Shown here: positions 62,430-64,000 of the stretch, in pieces
How positions within the stretch are numbered: the first letter of the stretch is position 1
Layout of the letters: every line of letters begins with the position of its first letter
NCBI GenBank assembly: GCA_012295275.1
Contig: CM022670.1
Location: 41,439,474-41,503,473 of the forward strand
Length of the DNA: 64,000 nt
Source: Chrysomallon squamiferum
Lineage: Eukaryota; Mollusca; Gastropoda; Neomphalida; Peltospiridae
Direction of reading: 5' to 3'
Translations under genes and position numbers: made by a program
Notes under the pieces: model-generated
The model's database searches: none
What the model saw: the letters and a program-made list of their open reading frames with translations, nothing else
What the model was told of the DNA's origin: nothing

Positions 62430-62640
62430 TGTCAACAGTGACATGCCTGATCGTGACGTGCGCTGCAACTCACCACCATCTCTTATTGATTGGCCGACAG
62501 CGGCGTGCACACAACTACAACCAAGTCGCAATGCAAATTATGACGTGTGATTTATCTGAATAATTATGGTTCAGAAACGGTGCAGCCAAACTGAAATCAG
62601 TCTGCTGAAAGCTGCTCAGTCCGCATTAGTTTGAGAAATT
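62430..62640. promoter_or_regulatory. Complex island with octamer and CCAAT-type sites about 1 kb upstream of the zinc-finger start
   Basis: Seen: an octamer ATGCAAAT at 62531-62538, GATTGG (reverse CCAAT) at 62488-62493, and TGACGTG half-CRE-like sequences near 62453 and 62541, inside a CpG-containing non-repetitive block. Known: ATGCAAAT is the POU/Oct site. Inferred: a proximal enhancer or alternative promoter of the zinc-finger gene. No TATA box was seen. Confidence 0.35.
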
Positions 62641-63285
62641 ATATTCAAGAAAATGTCAATCCCTGTCTCAATATTTCTGCAAAACAATTTGAAGAGTGCT
62701 GAGCTATAATTTGCATTTAAATGGGTTTCTTCCCACAGGTCGAGTTTCAGACTGCACGATCTATTTAGGAAAATCTCATTTTGTAGAAAGTATCACTCCA
62801 AATGAATGGGTAGTCAGAATGTGGATTGATATTATTGTACTTTTCAATCACCTCATTACTGACTTGAAAATTAACCATAAATTGCATTTACATGCTTCTA
62901 TAGGGAATATTAATACCTAGATAATGAATGTCCATCTTAAATTTCTGGCAGCAGCTTCCAATGAAGCTGTCTTTCTGTCTGTGTGAGGGTTACCTAATAA
63001 AATAATTTTGATACACATGACATGTTGTGTATTTATTTTTTCATATCAATATTAGATAGTATGTTGTTTTGTTTTTCTTTGTAGTTTATTACAGTGTGAT
63101 AACTGTACAATACACATTTCATACTTGTAAGACTTCTGTTTGCTTTCTCCAAATGTGTGTATAAAAGTGCACACACTTTAACAAATTTTCATTTATTATT
63201 ATTATTATTATATTAAATTACGTTTTATTTGACAGTAGTCTGTAGTTTTTCTATTCTAACTTGGGTATGTTTTGTGTATTTTCAG
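62641..63285. other. Non-coding stretch upstream of the zinc-finger exons
   Basis: No coding signature. Short frames here lack splice context or recognisable protein. A (TTA) microsatellite lies near 63194-63213. On the current model this is intron or proximal promoter DNA. Confidence 0.4.
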
Positions 63286-63386
63286 CATGGATGGCCAAGT
63301 CGCTGTTTGTGGATTTGCTAACTGTTACCTGAGAAGTACAACTCCACCACTGTATCACTGAAAGATGTCCACAAACTTGAAAACCA
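63286..63386 (+). other. Candidate 5' UTR exon of the zinc-finger gene, with a 24-codon upstream ORF
   Basis: Seen: a good acceptor (GTGTATTTTCAG, ending 63285), 101 bases of higher-complexity sequence, then a donor ACCA|GTAAGA at 63387. The block contains an ATG at 63287 opening a 24-codon frame that ends with TGA at 63359-63361, so it cannot encode the start of the main protein. Inferred: a leader exon spliced to the coding exon about 100-130 bases downstream. If so, the short upstream ORF could damp translation. A chance pairing of splice signals is the alternative. Confidence 0.45.
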
Positions 63387-63492
63387 GTAAGAAACACAAA
63401 ACTGACTACATTTGACTGTCAGGGAAAGGTGATTTTTTTAAATAAAAATTTCTTTTCTCCAAATTTGTGTGTTAAAACCTAAAAAAAAAAAG

Positions 63493-63513
63493 ACTGAACA
63501 TTTTGGAGTTACC
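63493..63513 (+). other. Possible 5' end of the zinc-finger exon (leader after a splice acceptor)
   Basis: An AG at 63491-63492, after a run of A and a modest upstream pyrimidine stretch (63450-63460), could be the splice acceptor of the coding exon. The 21 bases to the ATG would be untranslated leader. They are also open in phase 0 with the ATG. The pyrimidine tract is weak, so the exon may instead begin further upstream. Confidence 0.35.
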
Positions 63514-64000
63514 ATGATTACAACAAGCCGTCGAAAGCAGACAAAACCTATACGGGTTTACGAGGACTATGGACCCTTGGTTCCAAACCCGCCAGCAGCA
63601 GAACAGTTTTCTTATTCCAATGGCAGCAGTGCCTGTCAAGAGGAGGTGGGTCAGCAGGAAGATGAGGACCTACCCATGGATCTGCACATCTCCATCATCT
63701 CCTGCAGCAAGTGTCCCGAAACATTCCCCACCCAGGACGACCTGGCTCGCCACATGTCTTCTGTCCACACACAGCCGAAAGAGTCGGAGAAACCAAAAGA
63801 TGATGACAAAGGATATCCTACAGCATATCACCGTCTGGGCAGAGAGTTCCAACAGGAAAACAAGTTCCTCAACGGAAACGAGGAGCAGACTGCCCCTGCA
63901 GGAGACACGCCCGCCGACTCCCACCACCCAGACTGCAAAGAACTGCTTGGTGAGCCAGTGAACAAGTTGGACGGGAGCCGCATTTTTCATCAGGATGCTT
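63514..64000 (+). CDS. N-terminus of a C2H2 zinc-finger transcription factor with a NuRD-recruitment motif (partial, open at window end)
   Basis: Seen: an open frame of 162 codons from the ATG at 63514 (context ACCATGA) to the window end without a stop. The protein starts MITTSRRKQTKPIRV. Residues 6-12 (RRKQTKP) match the N-terminal RRKQxKP motif by which SALL, FOG, BCL11, TSHZ and ZNF423/521 proteins recruit the NuRD co-repressor. A canonical C2H2 finger follows: C64, C67, F71, L77, H80, H85 (spacing C-x2-C-x12-H-x4-H; DNA 63703-63768). An acidic, Asp/Glu/Lys/Gln-rich linker follows. GC content and codon use are far above the surroundings. The start is supported by an in-frame stop at 63439-63441 with no other ATG between. 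Inferred: a nuclear DNA-binding transcriptional repressor or regulator. A lone N-terminal finger a short distance after RRKQ recalls ZNF423/ZNF521 (Oaz) or SALL, but the subfamily is not settled because most fingers lie beyond the window. Confidence 0.9.
   Translation, partial: MITTSRRKQTKPIRVYEDYGPLVPNPPAAEQFSYSNGSSACQEEVGQQEDEDLPMDLHISIISCSKCPETFPTQDDLARHMSSVHTQPKESEKPKDDDKGYPTAYHRLGREFQQENKFLNGNEEQTAPAGDTPADSHHPDCKELLGEPVNKLDGSRIFHQDA

Noticed and set aside
63569-63990. A 130-codon plus frame and a 106-codon minus frame over the zinc-finger exon
   Set aside because: They overlap the real frame (63514 on), which has the NuRD motif and C2H2 finger. The others have no domain.
1-64000. Defence system, biosynthetic cluster, integron or other bacterial-type system
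   Set aside because: No operon-like coding density or ribosome binding sites anywhere; architecture is that of animal introns.

Overview
This window is non-coding DNA from a eukaryotic nuclear genome, very AT-rich (roughly 70% by eye) and crowded with microsatellites, homopolymer runs and decayed minisatellites. Nothing prokaryotic, viral-operon-like or CRISPR-like is present. Huge introns, a developmental-type C2H2 zinc-finger gene and the repeat style suggest a marine invertebrate, perhaps a mollusc or other lophotrochozoan. That placement is an inference, not shown by the sequence.

The one confident coding segment lies at the right edge (63,514 to the window end, + strand). It is the N-terminus of a zinc-finger transcription factor that begins with a SALL/FOG/BCL11/ZNF423-type NuRD-recruitment motif (RRKQxKP) and carries one canonical C2H2 finger. 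It runs off the window. A likely 5' UTR exon precedes it at 63,286-63,386. A second point of interest is a non-AT-rich, CpG-containing segment near 36.4-36.64 kb. It has two mirror-image ATGGCG (YY1-type) elements and a splice donor on the + strand, and looks like a bidirectional promoter. To the left, A-rich simple repeats prevail on the + strand and candidate splice signals read on the - strand (best: a 53-nt exon at 16,667-16,719). To the right, T-rich repeats prevail and candidate exons read on the + strand towards the zinc-finger exon. The simplest reading is a divergent pair: a rightward zinc-finger gene with a ~27-kb 5' intron, and a leftward transcript of unknown (possibly non-coding) nature.

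Layout. 1-16 kb: repeats and intron-like sequence, including a 127-bp tandem duplication with a co-varying hairpin. 16-21 kb: candidate - strand exons and complex, possibly conserved segments. 21.36-22.35 kb: a 48-bp minisatellite. 25-27 kb: smaller tandem repeats. 27-29.6 kb: complex sequence with an RFX X-box-like site. 30.7-31.1 kb: a broken protein-like reading frame of unknown origin. 33.15 kb: a tRNA-like SINE remnant. 36.4-36.64 kb: the putative divergent promoter. 38.8-43.2 kb: possible alternative 5' exons or promoters. 44-54 kb: mostly intron-like DNA and repeats. 52.6-57 kb: complex islands including a near-perfect RFX X-box at 56,710. 62.2-64 kb: a G-quadruplex-prone array, an octamer/CCAAT island and the zinc-finger exons. 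All 'conserved element' calls rest only on local sequence complexity and need a cross-species alignment.
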